From HB2-32-21 sp041603535 (GTDB lineage Bacteria > Pseudomonadota > Gammaproteobacteria > Pseudomonadales > Porticoccaceae): 64,000 bases of DNA. A program made the position numbers and the translations under genes. The first letter of the stretch is position 1. Every line of letters begins with the position of its first letter. The DNA is taken from NCBI GenBank assembly GCA_041603535.1, contig JBFIEE010000009.1, positions 13,803 to 77,802 of the forward strand, written 5' to 3'. Of the stretch, positions 8,095-17,196 are shown piece after piece. A model generated the notes under the pieces. That model had not been told where the DNA came from, made no database searches, and worked only from the letters and a program-made list of their open reading frames with translations.

Positions 8095-9134
8095 TGGGTG
8101 CCGATCTCGTAGGGCAGGCCAGCAAAGCTCACGGTGACTTTTTGATCTGCAATCAGCAGTTCGGTTTGATCCAGCGCGGCTTCGCGCAATATTGCCAGCA
8201 TGGCAAAACCGCTGGCGTTCGCGGGCGCCGCTTGCAGGACGGTACCGACAACCTTGCCGTCAGTGACAGTTTTTATTTCGGCTCCGGGTGATGGCAGCGA
8301 TGACGCGTCAGTGGCAGTGTCACTGGCTGCGTTCACAATATACGTTCGGCGTTTGAGCTTACCGAGATACTGCATCCTCGCCACAACTTCCTGGCCGGTA
8401 TAGCAGCCTTTTCTGAAGCTCACGCCGCCAATGGCCTGGAGATTGAGCATTTGCGGCACACATTGCTCGCTGAGAGGGGCTGTTACGGACGCGATGCCTG
8501 CGCGAATCATTTGTAAGTGCCACCAGGGCAGGCCAGTGGGACGCAGGTGGAGCGTCAACTGTCGCCACATCTGCTGGGCGTGATCGGCTTTGGTGATGAC
8601 GACGAACAAGCCCGTCGCAAGACAGGTCAGAAGGTTGCCGGCGCTATCTGTCACCGAGTGACTGGGCGCGGGGATCGAAGGAAACAGCGCTATGAGAGCC
8701 TCGCTGGCGAGTGGCCCGGTAATCCCCAGTTGACAGTAGTCAGCGCTGCCGTCGGTTAACACAGTTTTAAAAAAAGCCGCGTATTTGGCGATGGCCGTTA
8801 GGGTCGGTGTAATCAGGGCCCTGTCCATCGCCAGTAATATCTCGTCCTCGGCATTGATATGGGCCTGAAACGAAGTCAGCATTCGGCCCTTTGGATTACA
8901 GATCGCTCCGGGTGATGAAGCGCCCTGCGCCAGCGCCAGTAAATCGCAGGTGCTTTGCCCCTGTAAAAATTTGCGGGCATCCGCGCCACTAACTGACAGT
9001 ATGCCCTGGTGGCTCAGGTCACTTACGGTATTGGTGAGGTCGGGATAGTCGGCCATCGTTTCATGGAAGGCGATGACCTGACCCTCGGTGTACTGCGCGC
9101 CTTGTTCAGCGAGAAATTGTTGCCAGTTGCTCAT
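8091..9134 (-). CDS. ygfZ: Folate-binding iron-sulfur/tRNA-modification protein YgfZ
   Basis: A GcvT-related protein of 347 residues that uses tetrahydrofolate and supports repair or assembly of certain Fe-S enzymes, including MiaB. The diagnostic KGCYTGQEVVARMQYLGKLK block holds the family's conserved Cys. It lies in the classical neighbourhood opposite sdhE and ygfX, which start about 150 bp away on the other strand. It is the first gene of a two-gene unit with the PGPGW protein. Confidence 0.93.
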   Translation of the reverse strand: MSNWQQFLAEQGAQYTEGQVIAFHETMADYPDLTNTVSDLSHQGILSVSGADARKFLQGQSTCDLLALAQGASSPGAICNPKGRMLTSFQAHINAEDEILLAMDRALITPTLTAIAKYAAFFKTVLTDGSADYCQLGITGPLASEALIALFPSIPAPSHSVTDSAGNLLTCLATGLFVVITKADHAQQMWRQLTLHLRPTGLPWWHLQMIRAGIASVTAPLSEQCVPQMLNLQAIGGVSFRKGCYTGQEVVARMQYLGKLKRRTYIVNAASDTATDASSLPSPGAEIKTVTDGKVVGTVLQAAPANASGFAMLAILREAALDQTELLIADQKVTVSFAGLPYEIGTQ

Positions 9135-9283
9135 AGGACAAACCGTTGCAAGTTATAAATGGAATGACAGTTGGGCCGAGTAGTTGCTCAGGCCGTCATC
9201 CATTATACTATTGATGCCGGGTGATAACTGCGATTGCCGGTAGCAATCATGTCCCTAAGATCCTTGAAAGTGATACGAATGTT

Positions 9284-9541
9284 ATGCCAATGGAAAAGAG
9301 CCGAATTTTTTGGGCAAGTCGACGCGGTATGCTTGAGCTCGATCTGATACTGCAGCCTTTTGCCGAGAACATCTATCCAACCCTGGCGGAAGCGGACCAG
9401 CGTTGTTACGAGGATTTGCTTGCCTGCGAAGATCAGGATCTGTTCTCGTGGCTGTTACGCAGTACAAAACCGGAAGATGCGCGGATCAGCGGAATTGTTG
9501 ATTGCATTCTGGCTAGTCGTGATCAGACAAATCGAGTTTAA
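9284..9541 (+). CDS. sdhE: FAD assembly factor SdhE
   Basis: A small protein (85 residues from ATG 9284; another ATG lies at 9290) that promotes covalent flavinylation of succinate dehydrogenase and fumarate reductase. The hallmark SRRGMLELDLIL is present, followed by the acidic helical core. The open frame continues upstream to 9221, but those residues do not resemble the family. Its end overlaps the next gene by 23 bp. Confidence 0.92.
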   Translation: MPMEKSRIFWASRRGMLELDLILQPFAENIYPTLAEADQRCYEDLLACEDQDLFSWLLRSTKPEDARISGIVDCILASRDQTNRV

Positions 9542-9950
9542 AACATCACCTGCCGCCGCACTCTGGCGTTTTCAACGGCTTGTGATAGCGCTATCGCTGG
9601 TGTTGCTATTGCTGTTGCCCCTGGCCTTTGCTAGCCGTGCCGTTTTGTTGCTTTTGCTGGCTGTGTTCAGCGCAAACCTGTGGTGGCAACGCTGGGCGAG
9701 TGAGAACGTTGAAAGCCTGACTGTCGACGGTGATTGCTGGAAATTGCAGGCCAAGGGTAATGACAGCGTGCATCCGGCGTGTCGCCCCGAGTATTTCAGC
9801 AGCTGGCTGGTACTGTTGTCCTATCAGGAAAGTGATCGCCGCTACGTCTTACCGGTATTTTCGGCCACGGTAAGCCCGCAGGATTTTCGTCGTGTGCTAG
9901 CTCTGGCGCGAGCGGCGGGGGAGCTGAGAGATGAGGGTGGCGCGCCCTAG
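9519..9950 (+). CDS. ygfX: YgfX/CptA-family membrane protein
   Basis: About 143 residues from GTG 9519. The N-terminal half holds two adjacent membrane segments (LVIALSLVLLLLLPLAF and AVLLLLLAVFSANLWW), followed by a soluble beta-rich tail, as in YgfX, which is encoded after sdhE in many gammaproteobacteria. E. coli YgfX was described as a toxin acting on cytoskeletal proteins with SdhE as antidote; that role is disputed and is not assumed here. It overlaps sdhE by 23 bp and ends 4 bp inside the convergent nadB. Confidence 0.75.
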   Translation: MIRQIEFKTSPAAALWRFQRLVIALSLVLLLLLPLAFASRAVLLLLLAVFSANLWWQRWASENVESLTVDGDCWKLQAKGNDSVHPACRPEYFSSWLVLLSYQESDRRYVLPVFSATVSPQDFRRVLALARAAGELRDEGGAP

Positions 9951-11569
9951 TTTTTGCCGACTATTATGTCCTGTCCCGCAAAGTTCATAGGGACCAGGAT
10001 GGTATCCTTGACGACCGGAGACAGTTCCGGGTAATCGAGGGTATAGTGCAACCCTCGACTTTCCTTACGCAACAAAGCGGAGCGGATGATCAGATCGGCA
10101 ACCACCGCGAGGTTGCGTAATTCGAGCAAATCCCTGCTTATCTTATAGTTAGTGTAGTACTCCTGAATTTCTCTTTGCAGCAGGCGAATTCTGTGCTCAG
10201 CTCGCTCGAGGCGCTTGCGAGTGCGCACAATGCCAACGTAGTCCCACATAAAACGCCGTAATTCATCCCAGTTGTGAGAAATGACCACATCCTCATCGGA
10301 ATACGTCACCCTTGAAGAATCCCATGCGGTGGTGTAGCTGGGTTCGGGCACCTTATCGATTTCACAGCGTATGCTAGCCGCAGCTGAGCGCGCGAACACC
10401 AGGCATTCGAGCAACGAATTACTGGCCATGCGATTGGCGCCGTGTAAACCGGTAAACGCACATTCACCGATTGCGTAAAGGTTCTTCAGGTCTGTATGCC
10501 CGTCAATATCGGTGACGATGCCGCCGCAGGTGTAGTGGGCCGCGGGCACCACTGGAATGGGTTCACGGGTAATATCGATACCGTATTCGAGGCAGCGGGC
10601 TTTTACCGTTGGGAAATGCAAATCTATAAACGCCTCGGGTTTGTGGCTGATGTCGAGATACACGCAGTCGCTGCCAAGGCGTTTCATTTCATGGTCGATA
10701 GCCCGAGCGACGATATCCCTTGGCGCCAGTTCGGCATCAACGTGGAAATTCGGCATGAACCGGCTGCCGTCGGGCAGCAACAAATGAGCGCCTTCTCCGC
10801 GTAAGGCTTCAGAAATAAGGAAGGATTTGGCTTTGGTGTGAAACAGGCAAGTTGGATGAAACTGGTTGAACTCCATGTTGGCGACCCGGCAACCACGTCG
10901 CCATGCTACTGCAATACCGTCGCCGCTGGCACCGTCCGGGTTGCTGGTGTAGAGGTAGGCTTTGCTGGCGCCGCCAGTAGCAAGTATGACGACCCTGGCT
11001 TGAAAAAGGCATACCAGATCGCTATTCCTGTCCAGCACGTAGGCGCCGTTGCAACGCAGGCTTCGCGATCCAGAGTCGGCCTGTGTCGTTAAATCGACGA
11101 CGACATGATGCTCATAGACATCGATGTTAGCTGCCTCCTGAACTCGATTCGCTAGCGTGCCAGAGATCGCCTGCCCGGTAGCATCTGCGGTGTGAAGAAT
11201 ACGGCGATGGCTGTGCCCGCCTTCTTTCGTCAGATGAAAGGCGTTGTTGTCATCGTCTTTACTGAATTTAACGCCCTGGCCAATTAGCCATTGCAGCGCG
11301 GCGGGCCCCTGTTCCAACGTTGCCCGTACAATATCTTCGTGGCATAACCCAGCGCCCGCATTCATGGTGTCGGCCACATGAGCATCGATGCTGTCGGCCT
11401 CATCAAACACAGCCGCAATACCGCCCTGGGCAAACCACGTGGAGCCTGTTTGTAGTCGATCTTTGCTGAGAATAGCCACCCGGTAGTCTGGACTGAGTTC
11501 CAGGGCGGCAGTCATACCAGCAGCGCCGCTGCCAATAATTAATACATCGTGGTGATAGGTTTTGTTCAC
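9947..11569 (-). CDS. nadB: L-aspartate oxidase
   Basis: A flavoprotein (540 residues) that oxidises L-aspartate to iminoaspartate, the first step of de novo NAD synthesis. The FAD-binding GSGAAGMTAALEL lies at the N terminus, RRILHTADATG in the middle, and GLHGANRMASNSLLECLVFA is the conserved active-site region shared with fumarate reductases. It is divergent from rpoE, a common arrangement in Pseudomonas and relatives. Confidence 0.96.
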   Translation of the reverse strand: MNKTYHHDVLIIGSGAAGMTAALELSPDYRVAILSKDRLQTGSTWFAQGGIAAVFDEADSIDAHVADTMNAGAGLCHEDIVRATLEQGPAALQWLIGQGVKFSKDDDNNAFHLTKEGGHSHRRILHTADATGQAISGTLANRVQEAANIDVYEHHVVVDLTTQADSGSRSLRCNGAYVLDRNSDLVCLFQARVVILATGGASKAYLYTSNPDGASGDGIAVAWRRGCRVANMEFNQFHPTCLFHTKAKSFLISEALRGEGAHLLLPDGSRFMPNFHVDAELAPRDIVARAIDHEMKRLGSDCVYLDISHKPEAFIDLHFPTVKARCLEYGIDITREPIPVVPAAHYTCGGIVTDIDGHTDLKNLYAIGECAFTGLHGANRMASNSLLECLVFARSAAASIRCEIDKVPEPSYTTAWDSSRVTYSDEDVVISHNWDELRRFMWDYVGIVRTRKRLERAEHRIRLLQREIQEYYTNYKISRDLLELRNLAVVADLIIRSALLRKESRGLHYTLDYPELSPVVKDTILVPMNFAGQDIIVGKN

Positions 11570-11693
11570 TGCGAATCAAGTAGCCGTGGCGGCCCCAGTG
11601 CATAAGAGCGGGCATGATAGTATAGGGCGGTCGAAAAACCCAGATAACAGATGGCGTCCCTATTGGGCCCACAGAAGAAATGACGCTGCTGTC

Positions 11694-11720
11694 GAACCAA
11701 TTCGGTTTTCCATGGTCAGC
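11694..11720 (+). promoter_or_regulatory. Candidate sigma-E-type promoter of the rpoE operon
   Basis: GAACCA, a 16-base spacer and TCAGC lie about 100 bp before rpoE. They resemble the GAACTT-N16/17-TCTGA promoters used by AlgU/RpoE. Autoregulation is known for the family; the match here is partial. Confidence 0.35.
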
Positions 11721-11816
11721 TAGTGGGGCTTTGCTATAGCTGGAAGATTATCTGTCACTGAGGAAGGGTGCGTCTTGTGATGCCTGGCAAAGAAGTATCG
11801 AGAAGAGGGAGGGAGA

Positions 11817-12410
11817 ATGGCAGCCGACAAGTCCGAGGTTTCCGATAAACAACTTGTCGCGCGCGTACAAAAGGGGGACAAGAGGGCTTTTGATCTGCTG
11901 GTACTGAAGTATCAGTATAAAGTACATGCCATCGTTGCTCGCTTTGTCAATGATCGCGAAGAAGTCAATGATGTCGTTCAGGAAGCCTTTATTAAGGCTT
12001 ACCGCGCATTGGGTAACTTCCGCGGCGAAAGCCAATTTTATACCTGGCTCTACCGCATCGCGGTCAATACCGCCAAAAACTATCTGGTGTCTCGCAGCCG
12101 ACGCCCACCGGCCAGTGATATAGATGTCGCGGACGCCGAGTATTTTGCGGGTAGCGATAACCTGAGAGACCTCGATACACCAGAAAATCTGGCATTCAGA
12201 GATGAGCTTGAAGGGGTGGTTGACCGCGCTATCAAGAATTTGCCTGAGGATTTGCGGACGGCGGTGACGCTTCGGGAGTTTGAAGGGCTGAGTTATGAGG
12301 ACATCGCCGCTATCATGGAATGCCCCGTTGGCACGGTGCGCTCGAGAATTTTTCGCGCGAGGGAGGCTATCGACGAACAGGTCACCAGATTGACGAACGG
12401 GGGTTGGTGA
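11817..12410 (+). CDS. rpoE: RNA polymerase sigma-E factor (RpoE/AlgU)
   Basis: An ECF sigma factor (197 residues) for the envelope-stress response. Region 2 includes FDLLVLKYQYKVHAIVARFV and FYTWLYRIAVNTAKNYL. Region 4 includes LREFEGLSYEDIAAIMECPV and TVRSRIFRAREAI. A GGGAGGGAG site directly precedes the ATG. It heads rpoE-rseA-rseC-mucD, so its partners for membrane sequestration and proteolytic control are adjacent, with the notable absence of rseB. Confidence 0.96.
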   Translation: MAADKSEVSDKQLVARVQKGDKRAFDLLVLKYQYKVHAIVARFVNDREEVNDVVQEAFIKAYRALGNFRGESQFYTWLYRIAVNTAKNYLVSRSRRPPASDIDVADAEYFAGSDNLRDLDTPENLAFRDELEGVVDRAIKNLPEDLRTAVTLREFEGLSYEDIAAIMECPVGTVRSRIFRAREAIDEQVTRLTNGGW

Positions 12411-12541
12411 TTTATTTGTTTGTCGGGAACCTTTCTGTCAGAGCCGGGTCAGATCAGCTAGATTAAACATTGGCAGAGTCTAATGTTGCGTGAAGTGAAC
12501 TGTCGCTTTAAAGTCTAACTTCGCTGCTGATTGTATTGGGC

Positions 12542-12572
12542 TTTGTACAGGAACTCTAAATTTGTACAGGAA
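12542..12572 (+). repeat. Duplicated RBS-like element before rseA
   Basis: TTTGTACAGGAA occurs twice with a 19-bp period (12542-12553 and 12561-12572). The second copy supplies the AGGAA ribosome-binding site of rseA, so the duplication has doubled a translation signal. Confidence 0.8.
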
Positions 12573-12578
12573 AACTAT

Positions 12579-13229
12579 ATGAGTGATCAAACGGATAACA
12601 AGGTGCGAGAAGCCGTCTCCGCAATGATGGACGGTGAGCTGTCGGAACTTGAGTTACATCGAACCCTGAAAGCGTTATCCAACGACACAGACTTACGCCT
12701 TAAATGGCAACGCTACCACATTGCCTCCGGCGCGATGCGGCGCGAGCTTCCCTCGGTCAAAATCGACTTTTCTGCACAAATCGCCGCTGCAATCGCGGAT
12801 GAGGAAATATATGCTTCAAAGCGCTGGTATCAGTCTTTAGGTAAGGTGGCCGTTGCCGCGTCGGTGGCAGTGCTGGCCGTGTTTGGCGTCCAGCAGCTAC
12901 AGCCGGGCTTTGGTGGCCCTGGCGCTTCTTCAGGTGCTGTGGCGCATCTTGCAGTTGATGATATCGAAGCCGAGGGCCCACGTTATCAGTTGCCTTCCGG
13001 CTTTGAAATGCCCCAGATCAGGACGCGAACAGTTAGTACTGCGCCATGGCAGGCTACAGAGGGCGCGGGTTACCGATCCCTCGATAACTTTGTTGACAGG
13101 GAAACCCATCGACAGATCGAAGCCTACCTTAATGGTCTGATGATTCGTCGGGCTGAACAGGCGGCGCAGAGGTCTGATCAGCGGATGCTCCCGTTCGTGC
13201 GCATGACACAGGACATCACTCAGGAATAG
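12579..13229 (+). CDS. rseA: Anti-sigma-E factor RseA (MucA-like)
   Basis: A 216-residue membrane anti-sigma factor. The N-terminal domain starts with VREAVSAMMDGELSELELHR, typical of the cytoplasmic sigma-binding part. One membrane segment follows near residues 90-108 (VAVAASVAVLAVFGV), then a periplasmic domain of about 105 residues that would be cut by the DegS/RseP-type cascade. The ATG at 12579 has an AGGAA site; the open frame upstream does not look like RseA. It follows rpoE after 168 bp. Confidence 0.9.
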   Translation: MSDQTDNKVREAVSAMMDGELSELELHRTLKALSNDTDLRLKWQRYHIASGAMRRELPSVKIDFSAQIAAAIADEEIYASKRWYQSLGKVAVAASVAVLAVFGVQQLQPGFGGPGASSGAVAHLAVDDIEAEGPRYQLPSGFEMPQIRTRTVSTAPWQATEGAGYRSLDNFVDRETHRQIEAYLNGLMIRRAEQAAQRSDQRMLPFVRMTQDITQE

Positions 13230-13402
13230 CATGAGCGATAGCGGCGGATTTGCCCTGCCTGCACAACAAGTCAACGAGTAACATTATTCGTTCTGGCGCT
13301 GACCAGGATGGTGTTGCCTCCATCATGAGGGAATCGCCAAATCGATTATCGGGTAGATTGCGAGACCCGAGCTAAGCGAAATACAAACCATCAGGTTGCG
13401 AA

Positions 13403-13858
13403 GTGATTAAAGAAACGGCCGTCATCATGCGGATCGAAAAGGATTCTCTTTGGGTTGCCGGTGTGCAGGGATCTACCTGCGGCGCCTGTAGCGCCAGGGC
13501 GGGTTGCGGGCAGCGATTATTGGCTGCAATAACCGCGCGCGCGCCAATGGTGAGGGTTTTGCTGGATGGTCGCGACGCTGCGAACTACCAGGTTGGGGAT
13601 GAAATCGAAATTTCTATCCCGGAGGACGTCGTCGTGAAAGGCTCTCTCTTTATATATTTTTGTCCGTTACTGGGACTGTTGTTGGCCGCTGGACTGGCTG
13701 AGAGTCTTTTCGGTCGCGAGGCGCTAACGGTGGCAGCCGGTTTTGTCGGTTTCATGGGCGGTGGGCTTCTGGTGCGCGCGGTTTCTGTCATGGCAGGTAA
13801 CAAGCGTCATCTGCAACCAAGCATCGTGACGACAATTTCTGTCGCGCGAGCCGTTTAG
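13403..13858 (+). CDS. rseC: SoxR-reducing/sigma-E regulator RseC (MucC-like)
   Basis: A 151-residue inner-membrane protein of the RseC/MucC family. The N-terminal cysteine cluster STCGACSARAGCGQ (four Cys in a CxxCxxxxxCG-like pattern) is typical. Two membrane helices lie near residues 80-100 and 108-130. The start is GTG. In the family this protein modulates sigma-E activity and SoxR reduction. It follows rseA after a 173-bp spacer in which rseB would normally lie. Confidence 0.88.
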   Translation: MIKETAVIMRIEKDSLWVAGVQGSTCGACSARAGCGQRLLAAITARAPMVRVLLDGRDAANYQVGDEIEISIPEDVVVKGSLFIYFCPLLGLLLAAGLAESLFGREALTVAAGFVGFMGGGLLVRAVSVMAGNKRHLQPSIVTTISVARAV

Positions 13859-13921
13859 CAAATAAAAAAGATTTATCGTCCTGTGCGGGAGTATCGACAA
13901 TGAAAAAAATGGGAGACATTA

Positions 13922-15286
13922 GTGGTTAAGCGTTTTTTTGCGGGGATTACTCTGAGCTTTCTGGTTGTGCTGCCGACGCTGGCGGATTTGCCCGACTTTA
14001 CGGGGCTAATAGCGAACAATTCACCGGCGGTAGTAAAAATAGTGACCGTTGAAAAGACGCAGGAAAGACGGCGCCAGCAAGTGCCGCAAGGGGACATGCC
14101 GGACATTTTTCGAGACTTCTTCGGACAGCGAGAGTTCCCGCAACGCAAACCTTCGGCGATGGGTTCCGGGTTTATTATTTCCAGCGATGGCTACGTGCTA
14201 ACCAACAATCACGTGGTAGGTACCGCGAGTCAGATTTCAGTGCGCCTGAGCGACCGGCGTGAGTATGAGGGCAAAGTGGTCGGAGCTGATTCACGATCGG
14301 ATCTGGCCCTCGTAAAGATAGACGCAAAAAATCTACCGACCGTGACGTTTGCCGGGCCCGACGATCTCAGGGTAGGCGAGTGGGTAGTAGCAATTGGTTC
14401 GCCGTTTGGCCTCGACTATTCTGCCAGCGCCGGCATCATCAGTGCCATCGGCCGGAGTCTCCCGACTTCCCGCGGTGAGGATTATGTGCCATTTATCCAG
14501 AGCGACGTGGCGATCAACCCTGGAAATTCTGGCGGCCCCCTGTTTAATTTGCAAGGTGAGGTCGTGGGTATCAACTCGCAGATTTACACACGCTCTGGCG
14601 GCTCTATTGGTCTGTCATTTGCGATTCCGGTCAGTGTGGCGCTGGAGGTTGTTGCGCAGCTCAAGGAAAAAGGCCATGTCGACAGGGGTTGGCTGGGTGT
14701 TTACATACAGGATGTGGACAAAAATCTCGCTGAATCACTCGGGCTAAAGGAATCTCGTGGGGCGTTGATCGCCCAGGTTGAATCCGGGAGTCCAGCGGAT
14801 AAGGCAGGACTCGAAGCCGGCGATGTGGTGATTCGCTTTGATAACCAGGAAATTGTCGATGCCAGTGATTTGCCCCACGTGGTTGGTCTGCTTGCTCCTG
14901 GCAAAAAGGTCCCTGCGGTGGCGGTGCGTAAAGGCAAGGAACGCAACATAACGGTTGTTGTTGGCGCCCGACCAGGTGAAGAACGACAGGCGGCAGGTGT
15001 CGATCAAGGCGACGTGCTGGGTCTCGACGTGGCTGAGCTGACCGACGAGACCAGAGATAACTGGCATTTGCCCGGTGGCGTTGTGGTTGGCCAGGTGTAC
15101 CCTGACTCTCCTGCCGCAAATGCCGGTTTACAGGCCGGGGACGTGATAGTGCAGCTGGGTTATCGGACCGTGACGAACCTTGGTGACTACGATGCGGTAG
15201 TCGCAGAATTGCCCAGGGGTACACCCGTAGCCCTGCGCTTTTTCAGGCGTGGCAGGTCAGTATTCCGCACCATTGAAATCAACTGA
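13922..15286 (+). CDS. mucD: Periplasmic serine protease MucD/DegP-like
   Basis: An HtrA-family protease and chaperone (454 residues). The signal peptide is about residues 1-21. The catalytic triad is visible as His97 (TNNHVVG), Asp127 (SDLALVKID) and Ser203 (GNSGGPL). Two PDZ domains follow, roughly residues 245-340 and 355-450. It degrades misfolded envelope proteins and, in the MucD setting, restrains sigma-E. The start is GTG with GGGAGA upstream. A 9-codon frame (13900-13929) runs across the start region in another phase. It is the last gene of the sigma-E cluster. Confidence 0.94.
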   Translation: MVKRFFAGITLSFLVVLPTLADLPDFTGLIANNSPAVVKIVTVEKTQERRRQQVPQGDMPDIFRDFFGQREFPQRKPSAMGSGFIISSDGYVLTNNHVVGTASQISVRLSDRREYEGKVVGADSRSDLALVKIDAKNLPTVTFAGPDDLRVGEWVVAIGSPFGLDYSASAGIISAIGRSLPTSRGEDYVPFIQSDVAINPGNSGGPLFNLQGEVVGINSQIYTRSGGSIGLSFAIPVSVALEVVAQLKEKGHVDRGWLGVYIQDVDKNLAESLGLKESRGALIAQVESGSPADKAGLEAGDVVIRFDNQEIVDASDLPHVVGLLAPGKKVPAVAVRKGKERNITVVVGARPGEERQAAGVDQGDVLGLDVAELTDETRDNWHLPGGVVVGQVYPDSPAANAGLQAGDVIVQLGYRTVTNLGDYDAVVAELPRGTPVALRFFRRGRSVFRTIEIN

Positions 15287-15388
15287 CGAAGCGGCAGACA
15301 TTCGCAAGTAGTCCGTGGCACGAGGATATCAAATAGGCTAGACTGCGCGTCGCCCTGCCGCCCCTTGCCACCGGTTTGAATTAACGAC

Positions 15389-17191
15389 GTGCCGAAACTC
15401 AATAATATCCGAAATTTTTCCATCATCGCTCACATAGATCATGGCAAATCGACCATTGCTGACCGATTTATTCAGTTGTGCGGTGGTCTCAGCCAGCGCG
15501 AAATGGCGAATCAGGTGCTCGATTCAATGGACATTGAGCGTGAGCGTGGCATTACCATCAAGGCGCAAAGTGTCACGCTGAATTACACCGCCACGGACGG
15601 GGAAATCTACCAGCTCAATTTCATCGATACGCCGGGCCATGTCGACTTTTCTTACGAGGTGTCCCGTTCCCTGGCTGCCTGCGAAGGGGCTTTGCTGGTG
15701 GTCGATGCTGCCCAGGGCGTGGAGGCGCAGTCAGTGGCGAATTGCTATACCGCAATTGCCCAGGGTCTGGAAGTTATTCCCGTGCTGAACAAGATCGACC
15801 TGCCGCAGGCTGAACCGGAACGGGTGGCGCAGGAAATTGAAGATATTATCGGCATAGATGCGACCGACGCGGTACGTTGCAGCGCCAAAACTGGTGTTGG
15901 TATCACCGAAATTCTTGAACAGCTAGTGGCCCGTGTACCACCGCCACAAGGTGATGTTGCGGCCCCGTTACAGGCCTTAATAATCGATTCATGGTTTGAC
16001 AATTACCTGGGTGTGGTTTCGCTGGTGCGGGTCAAGCACGGTAGCCTGCGAGTCAAGGATAAAATCATCAGTAAAACGATAGGCAAGGCCCATGTCGTCG
16101 ATAGTATCGGTGTGTTTACCCCCAAGAGGACAGAGACCGGCGCGTTGCACGCGGGCGAAGTGGGTTTCATGGTAGCCGGTATAAAGGATATCTATGGCGC
16201 ACCGGTTGGGGACACCTTTACCCACGCGTCGACCCCCGGAACACCTGCGTTACCCGGCTTTCAGAAGGCCAACCCCCAGGTATATGCGGGCATGTTCCCT
16301 GTCAGTTCAGATGACTTTGAAGGCTTTCGAGAAGCATTGTCAAAATTGACGCTTAACGACGCCTCGTTATTTTACGAGCCGGAGAGTTCCGACGCGCTGG
16401 GTTTTGGATTTCGTTGCGGCTTTTTGGGTTTGCTGCACATGGAAATCGTTCAGGAACGCCTGGAGCGGGAATACAATCTCGACCTGATTACGACAGCACC
16501 CACGGTCATTTACGAAGTACTTGGCAGCAAAGGTGACTTACTGCATATCTCCAATCCGTCCAATCTACCTGATGCCAGTGCGATTGACGAAATGCGCGAA
16601 CCGCTATGTGAGGCGAATATCCTCGTGCCTAAAGAGTATCTCGGTAATGTTATTACCCTCTGCGTTGAAAAGCGGGGTACACAAAAGGAGATGCAATTTG
16701 CTGGCAATCAGGTGTCCTTGACCTATGAATTGCCAATGAGCGAAGTGGTGATGGATTTTTTTGATCGGCTGAAATCCGTGAGCCGTGGTTTTGCATCGCT
16801 AGATTACAGTTTTTCGCGCTTCCAGGTAGCGCCATTGGTCAGGCTCGACATCCTGATCAACGGGGACAAGGTTGACGCGCTGGCGTTAATTGTTCACCGC
16901 GACAGCGCGCAACAAAAAGGCCGCATGATCACCGACAAGATGAAAGATTTAATCCCCCGTCAAATGTTTGATGTGGCCATTCAGGCGGCGCTTGGTGGGC
17001 ACATCATCGCCCGTAGTAGTGTCAAGGCCCTACGCAAAAACGTCACGGCGAAGTGCTATGGTGGCGACGTATCCCGCAAAAAGAAATTGCTGGAAAAGCA
17101 GAAAGCAGGGAAGAAGCGTATGAAACAAATTGGGCGCGTAGAGATACCGCAGGAAGCATTTTTGGCGGTTTTGCAGACTGATAGCGGGTAA
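15389..17191 (+). CDS. lepA: Elongation factor 4 (LepA)
   Basis: A ribosome-associated translational GTPase of 600 residues, the family standard. G1 is AHIDHGKST, G3 is DTPGHVDFSYE and G4 is NKIDLPQA. The C-terminal LepA-specific domain ends with the basic KKKLLEKQKAGKKRMKQIG stretch. The start is GTG. lepB follows after 5 bp, the usual lepA-lepB operon. Confidence 0.97.
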   Translation: MPKLNNIRNFSIIAHIDHGKSTIADRFIQLCGGLSQREMANQVLDSMDIERERGITIKAQSVTLNYTATDGEIYQLNFIDTPGHVDFSYEVSRSLAACEGALLVVDAAQGVEAQSVANCYTAIAQGLEVIPVLNKIDLPQAEPERVAQEIEDIIGIDATDAVRCSAKTGVGITEILEQLVARVPPPQGDVAAPLQALIIDSWFDNYLGVVSLVRVKHGSLRVKDKIISKTIGKAHVVDSIGVFTPKRTETGALHAGEVGFMVAGIKDIYGAPVGDTFTHASTPGTPALPGFQKANPQVYAGMFPVSSDDFEGFREALSKLTLNDASLFYEPESSDALGFGFRCGFLGLLHMEIVQERLEREYNLDLITTAPTVIYEVLGSKGDLLHISNPSNLPDASAIDEMREPLCEANILVPKEYLGNVITLCVEKRGTQKEMQFAGNQVSLTYELPMSEVVMDFFDRLKSVSRGFASLDYSFSRFQVAPLVRLDILINGDKVDALALIVHRDSAQQKGRMITDKMKDLIPRQMFDVAIQAALGGHIIARSSVKALRKNVTAKCYGGDVSRKKKLLEKQKAGKKRMKQIGRVEIPQEAFLAVLQTDSG

Positions 17192-17196
17192 AAAAT

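Noticed and set aside
13231..13281. 16-codon frame as an rseB remnant
   Set aside because: The encoded residues have no likeness to the RseB N or C terminus.
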